A DNA stretch of 64,000 nucleotides from Thunnus maccoyii (taxonomy: Eukaryota > Chordata > Actinopteri > Scombriformes > Scombridae), in assembly GCF_910596095.1 (NCBI RefSeq), contig NC_056539.1, positions 124,001 to 188,000 on the forward strand, read 5' to 3'. Below, piece after piece: positions 22,322-32,703 of the stretch; within the stretch, counting starts at the first letter, position 1; every line of letters starts with the position of its first letter. The notes under the pieces were generated by a model. It did no database searches. It was not told the origin of the DNA and worked only from the letters and a program-made list of their open reading frames with translations. The translations under genes were made by a program, and so were the position numbers.

Positions 22322-24986
22322 CAAATCACCCTCTTCCTCAAACACAACAATATCACACACACAAAACCCAGCAAGCTGTACACCATACCCAGGACATAAA
22401 GATGAGTCCCAGACAGCACTGAGCAATACTAAGAGGCTAGCAATAGTGAGGAGATTCAATTATTACTACAAGACTTTATAGAATACCCCTACCCTCCCAC
22501 TACTGAAGGTGTATGTGAGGCTGTCCGCAATATAAATTACATCTTCAATACAACAGCAAATAAAGCTAAATTGAAACTACATACAAATGAAAGAAAAACA
22601 ACAAAAAAGAACCATTGGTTTGACAAAGAATGAAAATTATCTAACCAGAAACACAGAGCTCCTACAAATAATCATATACGTCTTCAGTACTGTGAAGCAC
22701 TTACGACATATAAAAATACAATCAGAAGCAAAAAGATAAAGCATACTGTGAAACAGCTGTGCCCACTTGAAGGGAGTATAGAGTCTAACTCCTTCTGGGA
22801 CCAGTGGAACTCTGTCTGTCAGTCTGAGCCTGAGGAGCTGGCCATACAAGACGGACACATATGGACTCGATATTTTCACACCTTATTTGGGCCAAAACCA
22901 CCAGGAACTGACTTACAAACCAAACAAATACTGGAAAAACTACTAAATATGGAATTGATATTCAAAGACCACCAGAACCCCCTAGATTTCCCCGTTACAA
23001 TCAACCATCTGAAAACAAAATTGAAGACCCTCAAAAACAAAAAAGCATGTGGGCCTGATGGGATACTAAACGAAATGCTGAAATACAGCACAGAAAAATT
23101 CCAATTGGCTATTCTAAAATTATTCAACTTAATGCTGAGTGTGGGATATTTTCCTGAGAGTTGGAATAATGGTATAATTACACATATATTTAAAAGTGGA
23201 GACAGATTTGACCCTCAAAATTACGGAGGGATATGTGTCAGCAGCTGTATGGGCAAGCTGCTCTGCAGCATCATCAACTCCCGTATGGTTGAGTTCCTCA
23301 ATGAGCACAATGTCCTGCATAAAAGTCAGATTGGATTCATGCCTAACCATCACACATCTGACCATATCTTCACCCTCACCACTCTCATTAACACATATGT
23401 GCACCAAAATAAAAATAAAATTTATTCATGTTTTGTAGATTTCAAAAAGGCCTTTGATTGTATTTGGCATGAAGGGCTCTTTTATGGATTATTAGAGAGT
23501 GGCATAGGCGGTAAAACCTATGATCTAATTAAATCAATGTATTTGAATAATAGATGTGCAATTAAAATTGGAAACAAAAGAAGCAGTTACTTCAAACAGT
23601 ACTGTAGGGTGAAACAGGGCTGCAGTTTGAGCCCAACCCTCTTTAACATATACATAAACATATTTGCAGAACAACTGCAAACATCCACAGTTCCTGGTGT
23701 GACTCTGCAGGACACAGAGGTCAAATGTCTGATGTTTGCTGATGACCTAGTTCTCCTGTCTCCCTCAAGAGAGGCTTACAGCAGAGCCTGGACGTCCATG
23801 TCTGACTGGACACATTCAGTAAGACATGGGCTCTAACTGTAAATATGAACAGGACCAAAATATTGACTTTCCAAAAAAGATCCAACTCCCAGAAAAATAA
23901 ATTCACATTAGGAAATATAGAAATTGAGCATACAAAACATTATACATATCAAGGCCTGAATATCAGTTCCACTGGACATTTTGGCCTGGCTGTGAATGAG
24001 CTGAAGGAGAAGGCAAGAAGGGCTTTCTACACCATCAAAAGAAAAATACCAATTGACCTTCCAAAATTCATAATTCAGTAATAGACCCAATAATGTTATA
24101 TGGTAGTGAAGTGTGGGGTCCACTTACCAGCCAAGACCTCCCAAAATGGGAAAAACACCTGTTAGAAGTCCTACATGCAGAACTGTGCAAAAACATACTG
24201 AGAATCCACAGACACACAGCCAATAATGCATGCAGGGCAGAACTTGGTCAATATCCTTTAACAATTAAAATTCAGAAGCGAGCCATCAAATTTTATAAAC
24301 ACTTCCAATCTAGCGACCCCCAGTCCTACCAGTACAAAGCCCTTCTGTGCCATGAGTTGAACAAATATCACAGTCTCCTCTGCCGGCTGCTGCTGAAGCT
24401 CTGCCCACACACACCAAAAACAATCTGGCCCAACCAAATCATCTCAAAACAAAAAGAAAATTATATCAAATATTGGAACGAAACCACAAAATTACAAAGT
24501 AAATTAGAATTGTATTTGGCCCTAAATAGAGTACACGGTGGCTGAGTGCCTGACCACCGTGACTGATAGAAAACTGAGAAAAACGGTGACAATGTACAGA
24601 CTGTGTGGACACAGCCTGGCCATAGAAACAGGCTGTCACAGGCAGAACAGGCTCCTCAGGGAGGCCAGGCTGTGTTCACTTTGTCATAAAGGAGAAGTTG
24701 AGACAGAATCTCACTTCCTATTATACTGTGACAAATATAAAGATTTGAGAGAAGTTTTCTTTGAAAAAATAAGTCATATACATCCTGAATTAATCCACCT
24801 CCCTGATCTTCAGAAACTGTCCTATCTATGTGGGGAGAAAAGTCAATGTGCAGTAAAAGCTGCAAAATATATTAAGTCTTGTCATAATCTGAGAGAAATA
24901 AGCTCTGTAGTAAATGTTTCTGTGTGATTACATCTGTAAAAATACCTTTTATTATTTTGTATTTAATATTATTGTTTATAATATTA

Positions 24987-24990
<4 letters not shown>
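22322..24990 (+). mobile_element. LINE copy B: reverse transcriptase to 3' end, inactive
   Basis: A linker (WFDKE, KLSNQKHRAP) precedes a 362-codon open frame at 22748-23836 carrying KNKKACGPDGILNEML, VLHKSQIGFMPN, CFVDFKKAFD, VKQGCSLSPTLFNIYIN and the catalytic FADD at 23735-23746. After a stop or frameshift the frame continues at 23845-24081, 24093-24545 and 24538-24927. It ends in a C-x2-C-x7-H-x4-C finger (LCSLCHKGEVETESHFLLYC) typical of the C-terminus of such LINEs. The 3' end abuts the (GA)n array at 24991. The family is common in teleosts; the clade is not certain (Tx1/I-like). Confidence 0.88.
22748..23836 (+). pseudogene. Reverse transcriptase domain of LINE copy B (longest open frame in window)
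   Basis: 362 codons, covering the reverse transcriptase fingers and palm. Motif A is CFVDFKKAFD, motif B VKQGCSLSP and motif C FADD. The frame stops shortly after motif C, and downstream pieces need at least three frame changes, so no full ORF2 protein can be made. The start given is just the first ATG in an open stretch, not a real initiation site. Confidence 0.85.
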
Positions 24991-25068
<78 letters not shown>

Positions 25069-25084
25069 GACAGAGAGAGAGAGA
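24991..25084. repeat. (GA)n microsatellite
   Basis: About 47 GA dinucleotides with two interruptions, directly at the 3' end of LINE copy B. Confidence 0.97.
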
Positions 25085-25189
25085 CAACCTTGTGACAGCA
25101 ACCTTAATAGATAAGCATGGACACACTGACACTGGTTACCATCTATATCAATCAATCCAGCAATCCACACCACAAAGGTAGGATGATAA

Positions 25190-25895
25190 AATATGCTTTC
25201 ACTCACCAAAGCTGATGGCTCACTTGAAAAGAAAGGCGGCATAGTGACTCTTCCTATGGGCTTCTTCTCGATGACTTAGGGGATGAAGTCGTGTAGCTGC
25301 TGAATTAGCTGGCTTTTGATGGACAGCATGGCCAATAAGTTGAGTTGCAGCTGTCCCATTTGCAAGTGAAAGTTTTTATCCTCTTCAAGTTGGAAAAGTT
25401 CCTCTCTGACTCAGATGTCATCATAGGAGTTGTTAATAGGAGTTGTTATGATCATTTTCAGCAGAGTGATGGTCTCAGCAAAAGCCTCCTCTAAGTTGTA
25501 CTCATGGATGGATGTCAGAGAGCTAGCTGTTAACCACCTTCGCAGTGATCAGGTGGTCACTGTGAAAACCTCTGTTCCACCAGAGATGACTGTGTTGCAT
25601 GCACACATGGTCTCGAAAATACATCTGAATATTCCCAGTGCTGTTTCACATTTTCCACACAGTTTAACACATGTGATGATCTGACTGAGCTCGTACCTGT
25701 TTTCCTCCACCTGTTTGTTATGCTGCTCAATTGAGCGCCTGTTTGCACTGTCAATTTGGGAAGCTACTTTTACCTTTACAAGTAAGCCCAATTTCACATC
25801 ATTGTCCAGATGACTCCTGCCGCTCTCATAAATTGCAATCCTCTCGGAAAGATGTTTCAAAGTCATATAATCCATAAACCAGAATCCCATTCCTT
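25190..25895 (-). pseudogene. Degenerate hAT-transposase/ZMYM-like C-terminal fragment
   Basis: Minus-strand frames read from 25890 downward. They contain an open stretch (25890-25549) with NRRSIEQHNKQVEENRYELS, then in another frame HEYNLEEAFAETITLLKMII, LQMGQLQLNLLAMLSIKSQL and DFIP. The MGQxxLNxLAMLSI pattern is that of the C-terminal dimerisation region of hAT-type transposases and their ZMYM/THAP-linked relatives. Stops and frame shifts show that it is dead. Family assignment by motif only. Confidence 0.45.
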
Positions 25896-26099
25896 TATTT
25901 AAAAACCTTTGTAAAGATTAAAAAACAGAAACTTGTGCGTTTCATTATTTAAGCATACAAGCTGCACTAGAATAACAGTTACAAATTAAATATTGGCCTG
26001 TAGCCTTAAAGTAGACAGCAAAGCAGTCCAAAAAAATTCAAATTCAAATTAGAGGAACTGTATGAAATGTCATGCTGTAACAACCATAGATGATAAAAA

Positions 26100-26560
26100 T
26101 AATGGATGTAGACACCATGACCATATTTGGATGAGAGCGTGGAGCTAGGGAGGAGGTCCCCAGGGTCCAACTGCAGCACCTCACACACTACACTGGTAGC
26201 AACTTGTCAATCATAAGGTAGCCCCACCCTAATAAAGCATACCCTGCTTTATTGTCTAAATGGGGCCATGATTTACAAAATGAACATTATACTGTATTGA
26301 AGAAGACTTGAAACTAGTGATTGAGACCATGAACACATTAGGAAAGTGTTTACTGAGGTAATAAATCAAGTGAGAACTAGGGCCATTTTCTCTGACTTCT
26401 ATACAAATGGACTTCTTTTTTTGGAGCCAGTGGAGTCACCCCTGTAGGCCATTAGGGAGAATGCCATTTTAAGGCCATTTTAAGGCACTAAGGCACATTG
26501 GCTTCACTTTTCAGACCTGAAACTATAGGCTTGGCAACAACAAATACAACTGTGTGATTA
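26100..26560 (+). repeat. Dispersed non-autonomous repeat ('ttggagccag' family)
   Basis: Contains 'gaccatatttggatgagagc' and 'tttggagccagtggagtcac ... ggcttcacttttcagacctg', phrases shared with 40500-40660 and 41105-41215. It is a common fish repeat with no coding content. Confidence 0.6.
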
Positions 26561-26694
26561 TGTGCACACTTAGAATTGGTAAATCTAAACCCATGATTTG
26601 AAAGGTTTTGTTGTTTAATAAATGAAATTCTGAATTAATGTTTTACAAATTTTTGCTAGGATTCTTTTTTTTTATTACTAAGTAGTTATAATAG

Positions 26695-26903
26695 TAGGGG
26701 AGAATGGGGTAAATAGAGCCAGTGGGTAAAATGAGCCACCCCCTTTATCTAGGTAACCATAAGCAAAAGTAATCATGTGACCACAAATTAAGAAAGAATA
26801 GTTCACATTACTCAATCCATCTTAAAAAAGATTTTTGTCATGCCAATTTTGCAGTAAAATCATCATGTGTAAAAAGTGGCTCATGTTACCCCGTTCTGCC
26901 CTA
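26695..26903. mobile_element. MITE with about 26-bp terminal inverted repeats
   Basis: The left end taggggagaatggggtaaat and right end gttaccccgttctgccct form inverted repeats (tagggcagaacggggtaaca when reversed). About 209 bp, no coding capacity. The flanking TA-rich context does not give a clear target duplication. Confidence 0.7.
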
Positions 26904-26909
26904 TGCATG

Positions 26910-28470
26910 TTTATCGTTATACATATTATTCAACACAGGCCATTTCGGTAGAGGCATTAAATATGAATAAAATAGAAAGACATTTTTTCTATTTTTGTAC
27001 GGCACTCTGTAGTTTACTGGTGTCATTAAGGTCTTTGATAATATCAGAGACGGTTTGTAGAGCATCTTTGATATTGCGTAGCTCCGTTGCTGTGCGCTGA
27101 TGTTGCAATTAACTTTAAGTTCTTATCGATGTAAGTTCTTTGCCCACTTATCATCAATTTTGTGTGATCTACACTGTATACACTAACACTCATTCATATT
27201 TTCCCACGTGCGATAAACATTTCATTGTGAGAGAAGGGTTGGCCCCACATTCACGCTGGCAACTCTAGGCCTACTGCGGACACGAATCGGGATAACGGTT
27301 GCTGTGTCCGAAATCACGCCCCATTTACTATATAGTGCACTATGTTACATATACCCTCCGCCATTGTATTTCAGTGTCTGAATACTGAGTGTGTAAATAT
27401 ATCCACTAGGCTATATAGTGCCCTCAAAAATTCCATTTAGAGTCTGTTATATAGGGAGGCATGACTGAGTGAATAAGAGTGATTTCAGAGACAGCAGCAG
27501 TCTGAAGCAGCAAGGCAGGGACCAATGAACATGAATTAAAATCCTAACACAAATGATGTAATTTAGGAAGATACAATATTCATAGATCATCAATTATAAC
27601 AGATAATTTGAGAGTTAATAATAACATAATTTGTTTGTACAGTTCTTTCTGGTGATGGCCACTAACTTGCCGTGGAAAGTCAGTTGCAGCTGCCACCGGA
27701 AGTACCACTGCTAGCTGCCACTATTTGAGCCAGCCGTTACTAGATCCGATAGCTACGGCATAGGAATCGGCAACGGCTTAGGAAACGGCTTAGGAAACGG
27801 CTTATGCCACTGGAGAAGGAGTGGCCTACCATCAGCCACTTTTCGATTTCAGTGTTACTCTTCTAATTTGCGGTTTTAGTTTGTCAGCTCTTTAATTTTA
27901 TTCCATCTTTACTTGGCTTCGATGTGCCGTATGTATATGGGAAAAGTAGATTTTACGTCTGAATGCTTTCAGTCCCACCATTTCCACTCTTCGCGCACAT
28001 CTATATCCAGTCCGAGAAAAGGCTGAAGGCCTAGGCTATATAAGGAAGTAAAAGATTAGAAGTAGTAACATTAGTAGAATTAAAATATTAGTTCATGGCT
28101 TAGGCTAAATAATTTTATAGTGACAGGCTGATTTGAAGTGATTACAGAAGTATAAACAAAGGCAAAGCTAAGTAAACAATGTGAGAATCGAAGGCTTTCT
28201 ACTGTTCATTTCGAAAGGTGATCTATCGTTATCACAGCTCCAAAAAGCAAACTCAATTTCACGTTAGGGCCAAATATGTTGTCAGTATGAAAGAACAACT
28301 AAGTGTTTGACCACAAAACTTGCACTATAACCACAGCAGATCATTGCTTTGCTCATCCATTTGGTCTCGGAGAATGCGTTCATTCTACAGACACCTATTA
28401 CAGCATTTTAGTATACTAAACGAGCTTCATGAAAGCGTGAATTTGCTTTACCTGAACCAGTAAAAATTAT
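26910..28470. other. Intergenic/intron 1 sequence upstream of the shared promoter
   Basis: Apart from the 27.3 kb repeat and a short cggcttaggaaa tandem at 27774-27804 I see no gene. An accggaagt ETS-type core is at 27695-27703. Confidence 0.4.
27300..27460. repeat. Palindromic 'actatatagtgcacta' dispersed repeat
   Basis: Starts gctgtgtccgaaatcacgcc, then tactatatagtgcactatgt, and ends around ctatatagtgccctcaaaaa. This gctgtgtccgaaatcac...tatatagtgcac signature recurs widely in fish genomes as a MITE-like repeat. Confidence 0.5.
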
Positions 28471-28479
28471 TCAACTTAC

Positions 28480-28600
28480 CGCAGCTGTTTCGAGCGTTTC
28501 CTTATTCGCAGGTCACAAGACTAATCGAAATTGGCCGGAACGATTCTGTGCTTTACTTTGTTCCAGTAGGACATTAATTCGGCGGACTCCAGTATTTGAC
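28480..28600 (-). other. ctns: Probable non-coding first exon of ctns (upper end approximate)
   Basis: The ctns start-codon exon has a good splice acceptor at its 5' side (read on the minus strand, the ATG is preceded by 27 nt of UTR and then a ccttcag acceptor at 15001-14995), so an upstream 5'UTR exon must exist. The minus strand has a near-perfect donor (GCTGCG followed by gtaagttg) at 28479, at the edge of a CpG-rich patch that also holds the mrpl55 start. This is the best candidate for that exon and would give a 13.5 kb first intron. The transcription start cannot be seen; the upper limit is a guess. This is inference, not proven by coding similarity. Confidence 0.5.
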
Positions 28601-28706
28601 CTTCTAGTGAAGTGCTTCCTGTCAGGGCATGCGGATTCGTGTCCACTCGGCCGTTGTTGGATGACTTAGATACACGCTTTGGTTTACAGTTGTACTAATC
28701 GCGAAC
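28480..28706. promoter_or_regulatory. Probable bidirectional CpG-rich promoter of ctns (-) and mrpl55 (+)
   Basis: CpG is dense here (tttcgagcg, ggccggaacg, attcggcggac, gcggattcg, ctcggccg, cgcgaac), in contrast to the AT-rich, CpG-poor flanks. An ETS-type core ccggaa lies at 28535-28540, a motif common in promoters of mitochondrial protein genes. The candidate ctns 5'UTR exon donor is at 28479 on the minus strand and the mrpl55 ATG at 28707 on the plus strand, leaving under 230 bp between the two transcripts. No TATA box is evident. Confidence 0.55.
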
Positions 28707-28750
28707 ATGTCTTTAATGAAGCTTCGTGTTCCACATCGTTTGTTATCGCG
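28707..28750 (+). CDS. mrpl55: mrpl55 exon 1 (start codon, targeting peptide)
   Basis: 44 nt from ATG to a strong gtaagact donor, ending in phase 2. The ATG context is gaacATGt. Confidence 0.9.
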
Positions 28751-30217
28751 GTAAGACTCACAGAGTAAGGTTTGAAAATGCATGCGAAATACAGATTCCA
28801 AAAGTAGGGATCATGTTAGTTTGCTGTCAAACATTCTATAAATTAATGGAGAGAAGGGGTCACATCAAACTGTCAGTCTGATACTGAATTGCTTAACGTG
28901 AAATGGCACACATTAGTTAACTTGCTACATGACAGCATTTACTCTATAACGTTACTTGCATGATAGAAACAGACTTCGCCTTAAGTGTCACTTAAGGTCG
29001 TTTTTGATGTGGTACATATCTGACATTTACTGTATATTTTGTTTGTGTGGAAATGGTGGGCGTGTGTGTGTGTACGGGCAGATGTGTTTGCTCTGTGTTC
29101 ACCCGGACAGGTTACTTGTCAGTGCTCAGTCAGGCTTCCCTTCTCCACACACAAACTCCTCAACTGAACTCCAACAGGACGTCAGTGGTCCGCTGTGGCC
29201 GACAGAGATATGAGAGACTGTACCCTGTGATGCTGGTCCGGCCTGATGGATCCACAGTCAGCATCAGATACAAAGAACCCCGACGTATCCTTATGGTTAG
29301 CACACTACCTCCTTCACTCTCTGCTCTGTTTCTATTCAGTGCTTTCTAATTGCCACTTATTTGTGAAAAAATAAAATTAAAATTCCGAGTTAAAAGTAAA
29401 TTCAATTTTAAACATTGGCTGTATTTTCATAGTTTTGTCCGTTCTTCTTGCTCATGATAACATGACTGACCAATTGCATTTGCAGTATTATTAAAAGGAA
29501 AATGTGTTTAAAACTTGATCTGGACCAGCTGTATCTTGCCATAAGAGTTTTTCATTTTAGCAAGTGCAGTAAATGAGTCTCACAATGTTAAGAAACACTT
29601 TACTGGGGGACTCACGTGATTTAAGCATTGCATTTCCATAGATTTGGGGACTTGCAGAGATAAAAGTAAAAAACTGGTAAAAATTGAAGCAGCAGAGGCT
29701 GTGACATCCTGAGTTTTAGTCCCTTGTATGCGTTGAGTTCTGTCTCCAATCCAAAGCTGAGATAACCCTGATGAAAGGACATTATCAGGGTTATTTTCTC
29801 TGACTTGACAAAGCACCATCAAAATCATCATACAGCTGATTTCACTGGTTGAGTAGTACTCTCATAATGATTTAACTGATATATTCATTATATTTATTTA
29901 AATCTTTTCATTTAAAACATTTTGCAACACCTGTTCTGTCATAACCCTAACCCAATCCTGTTAATACTGACAACTAACCGCCTTGCTTAAGATAAAAAGG
30001 TGTACTGATCCTATAGCAGATGAGTTCATGAATGTATTTATTGGCATTTATTCATGTGTTTTCAAAGATGCCAGTCGATCTGTCTACTCTGTCTGAAGAG
30101 GATCGTCGAGCGCGACAGAAAAAGAGAGAAGTGAAGAAGACAACAAAACAGACAGCAGTTCACTATGAAGGCGACTTCAAAGCTGACAAGTACAGCCACT
30201 TCTGGAAGAAGAAATAA
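28707..30217 (+). CDS. mrpl55: Mitochondrial ribosomal protein L55 (mL55), complete, three exons
   Basis: A component of the large subunit of the mitochondrial ribosome. Exons 28707-28750, 29130-29295 and 30068-30217 join in phase to 119 codons plus TAA. The N-terminus ([15 protein letters not shown]) is basic and Ser/Leu-rich, without acidic residues, as expected of a mitochondrial targeting peptide. The body has [20 protein letters not shown] followed by YKEPRRILM, then [20 protein letters not shown] and a lysine-rich end (FWKKK), closely following human MRPL55 (128 residues). A polyadenylation signal aataaa is at 30457-30462. The exon 2 acceptor could alternatively be at 29081 (same phase, 16 extra residues). 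Confidence 0.95.
29130..29295 (+). CDS. mrpl55: mrpl55 exon 2
   Basis: 166 nt from a gtgctcag acceptor to a gttagc donor after CTTATG. It carries the conserved [19 protein letters not shown] core. An in-phase alternative acceptor (tacgggcag, exon from 29082) keeps the frame open and lengthens the presequence; which is used needs RNA data. Confidence 0.8.
30068..30217 (+). CDS. mrpl55: mrpl55 exon 3
   Basis: 150 nt from acceptor ttcaaag to TAA at 30215-30217, encoding the charged, probably helical tail. Confidence 0.95.
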   Translation: MPVDLSTLSEEDRRARQKKREVKKTTKQTAVHYEGDFKADKYSHFWKKK

Positions 30218-30456
30218 CTTCTTTATATGTTTTATTTGTAGCTTCCATTTGTCCATATGCATACAGTGTGTCTTACTGGATTGTTTGCATGCCAAGAAAG
30301 ATATTCTTCCAAAAGATCAAATTGTGGGACACTGAAACCCAGACTAATGTTATTTTTAATGGCAGGATGTCTGACTGAATACCACACATAGCAGGGGGAA
30401 CTCTGCTCTGTGTTTTACTTATACTTTGGGGTTACTTCTCCAGAGACTTAAATAAC

Positions 30457-30462
30457 AATAAA
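30457..30462 (+). terminator. mrpl55: mrpl55 polyadenylation signal
   Basis: Canonical aataaa 240 nt downstream of the stop codon. Confidence 0.7.
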
Positions 30463-30479
30463 GTTGGAAACTGTAACAG

Positions 30480-31360
30480 TATTTAGTTAATTGTTTTAAA
30501 GCTGTGTATTTGTGGTGACTTTTCATAAAAGACAAACTTGCTGTTGGATGCTATACAAATTCTGCTGTTGAAAATTGACGATGTCCTTGTTGGGCTGCAT
30601 ATATGCCCTGGGTGACGAACCATCAAAGAAGACAGAGGCAATATACTGCACTTGCTGCAGCAAGCAGGAGCTTTTCATCTCTACTCTTGGATGACATGAT
30701 AAATAAACTCTCCACTCAAAAATAAGCTTTTTGATTAACTCCTCCTAAGAGCATTGACTTAACAGACTGAATTAATAAAGACTCTCTGTGCATTGCTGGA
30801 TTTGGAATCATTTATGTACATATAGTACAGTTTAGAACATACAGTGCTCAATTACATACATAAATGCCCAGCAACAGGAATATGTGTAATCAATCAGAAC
30901 CAGTGAAAATGTATTCTTTTTTAATGTATGTAATTAGGAGTTAGGAGAACTTGTTGACTGAAGGAAGCAAAATAAGTTGATGTGGCATTAGACAGTCTCC
31001 TTGGAAATATTATGGTCAGTCATTTAATAAAAAAGAATGAAAAGTACTCGCACTCTGCAACCTTGTTCCCAGTTCTTATGATTCTACATGGACATGACAA
31101 CATTTCAACCACTAATGGTCATCCTCTGGGTTGTGAACACACATAAATAAGCTGTGATGACATGGCATTAGTGAGTTTGATAACAAGATACAAGTGAGGA
31201 CAAAAAAACCTAATTTAATTCATTACTGGAGTGGTACTATGAAAATAACATCAACATCAAATTATCAGAGAAGATGCATATATAAACACAATTGTATGTA
31301 TGCATGTTATCTTAAAACAAAAGTTTGAGTCATACAATATATATGAGATGCCCTTCACCT
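30480..31360. other. Intergenic, no recognisable feature
   Basis: AT-rich sequence downstream of mrpl55. No gene or named repeat. Confidence 0.45.
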
Positions 31361-31549
31361 TTTGATAGGAGTGAGACGTGAGCCACGATTTGCGTAAAAA
31401 CTCGTAGGCTACTCATCGTTTGAGTCATAACTCAGAGAAATCTGAACACAGACGATAATACATCCATGAAGAGCACCGGGCTTTGAAGCAAATTTGACAT
31501 GGCGGCCAAACCCTGTAATTACAAAATCACGTGAATCACACTGACCAGA

Positions 31550-32170
31550 ATTTAGAATTCACCAAAGCCAGAATTCGGAGTTTACTGTCAGAATTCTGAG
31601 ATTAAATTCAGACGCTGCATCCATAGCCTACTATGCACTACATACTCAATATGTGTACTATTGTTCAGCACACTTTTGTGTGAATAAACAGTAGTATGTA
31701 TCTTTTCGGACACAATGATCTGTAACTATCACTGTAACCATAAAGTCTGAACTAAGTTAAAAAAATATATTACGCCTGGCAAAGTGAAATCTTACTTGAA
31801 TTGAAGCATTATTGATGTTACGCTAGAGCTGCCTCGGTCACTGTCCGCCATTGTCTGTAATGTTATTGTTGTCATCCTCACTACTGCATTGCATTGTTGG
31901 ATATTTATGCCGGTGTAGTGTGTAGCCAGAATTCTGACTCTAAAGTAAACTAGGAATTCCGACGGAGGTCAGAATTCTGAGATTAAAATCAGTCAATTCT
32001 GACTTTAATTATGAGATACAGAAGTCATGATTATAAGAATTCTGAGTTTATTCTCAGAATTCTGACTTTTTTTCTCAGGACTTTGACTTTAAACTCGGAA
32101 TTCTGACTGTAATCACAGAATTCTGACTTAAAATTCGGAACTCAAATACATTTTTCACGTGGCCCTAATC
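31550..32170. repeat. Dispersed repeat with degenerate gaattctgact minisatellite
   Basis: At least ten copies of an agaattctgactttaa-like motif in both orientations, ending in 'cacgtggccctaatcttcca'. This is a recognisable fish interspersed repeat with an internal minisatellite. No open frame. Confidence 0.65.
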
Positions 32171-32197
32171 TTCCATATAAAAGAGACGTCTGTAAAT

Positions 32198-32695
32198 CAT
32201 GGATGTATAATAAGAGCTGGATAGGGCGCCACTGCTCAGCCTTGCAGCCAATTTTTCCCAGTGGCCATTCGCGGTATTGCAGCGAAAAATCCTCCTGCGG
32301 CCCAAAAAACATTTTCCCCATAAACCACCATTGTAAAACAGACATCTGTAAATTTGACAGGACACCTCGAACTGCAAACAACGTAAATTATGACTCTTTC
32401 TATTGAGAAATTTTGAGTCATGGAGGTTTTATATTTGTAAAACTTTCCTCAAGCCGAGAAAAGCGATTTAAAAACCCGTGACCTCATCACAATGTAAGGT
32501 CTATGGGCCGAGCGGGAGCTCGGGGGCGGGGCCAGCCGGGTAAACACTACTGCCCACATTCAGTGGGCCGCACAACGCGGAAGCAAACCCGGAAGCTAGA
32601 AACTTTTTTTGGCGTATGCACCAGGCGAACAATTCCTGTAGGACTGAATGGGTGCCATGTTTAGTCCGGTATACAGCTCTTATAATACATCCATG
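32198..32695 (+). mobile_element. hAT-type MITE, copy 2 of 3
   Basis: About 498 bp with ends catggatgtataataagagc and ctcttataatacatccatg. It is flanked on both sides by ctgtaaat, a perfect 8-bp target-site duplication (32190-32197 and 32696-32703). Non-coding; the small open frames inside are chance. Confidence 0.92.
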
Positions 32696-32703
32696 CTGTA
32701 AAT

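Noticed and set aside
24872..25242. Arg-Glu and Ser-Leu repeat proteins over the GA array
   Set aside because: Translations of (GA)n in different frames with no other evidence.
29047..29349. Longer unspliced mrpl55 reading frame starting at 29047
   Set aside because: The upstream part is a GT repeat, and the protein joins correctly to exon 1 at 28707 through spliced phases.
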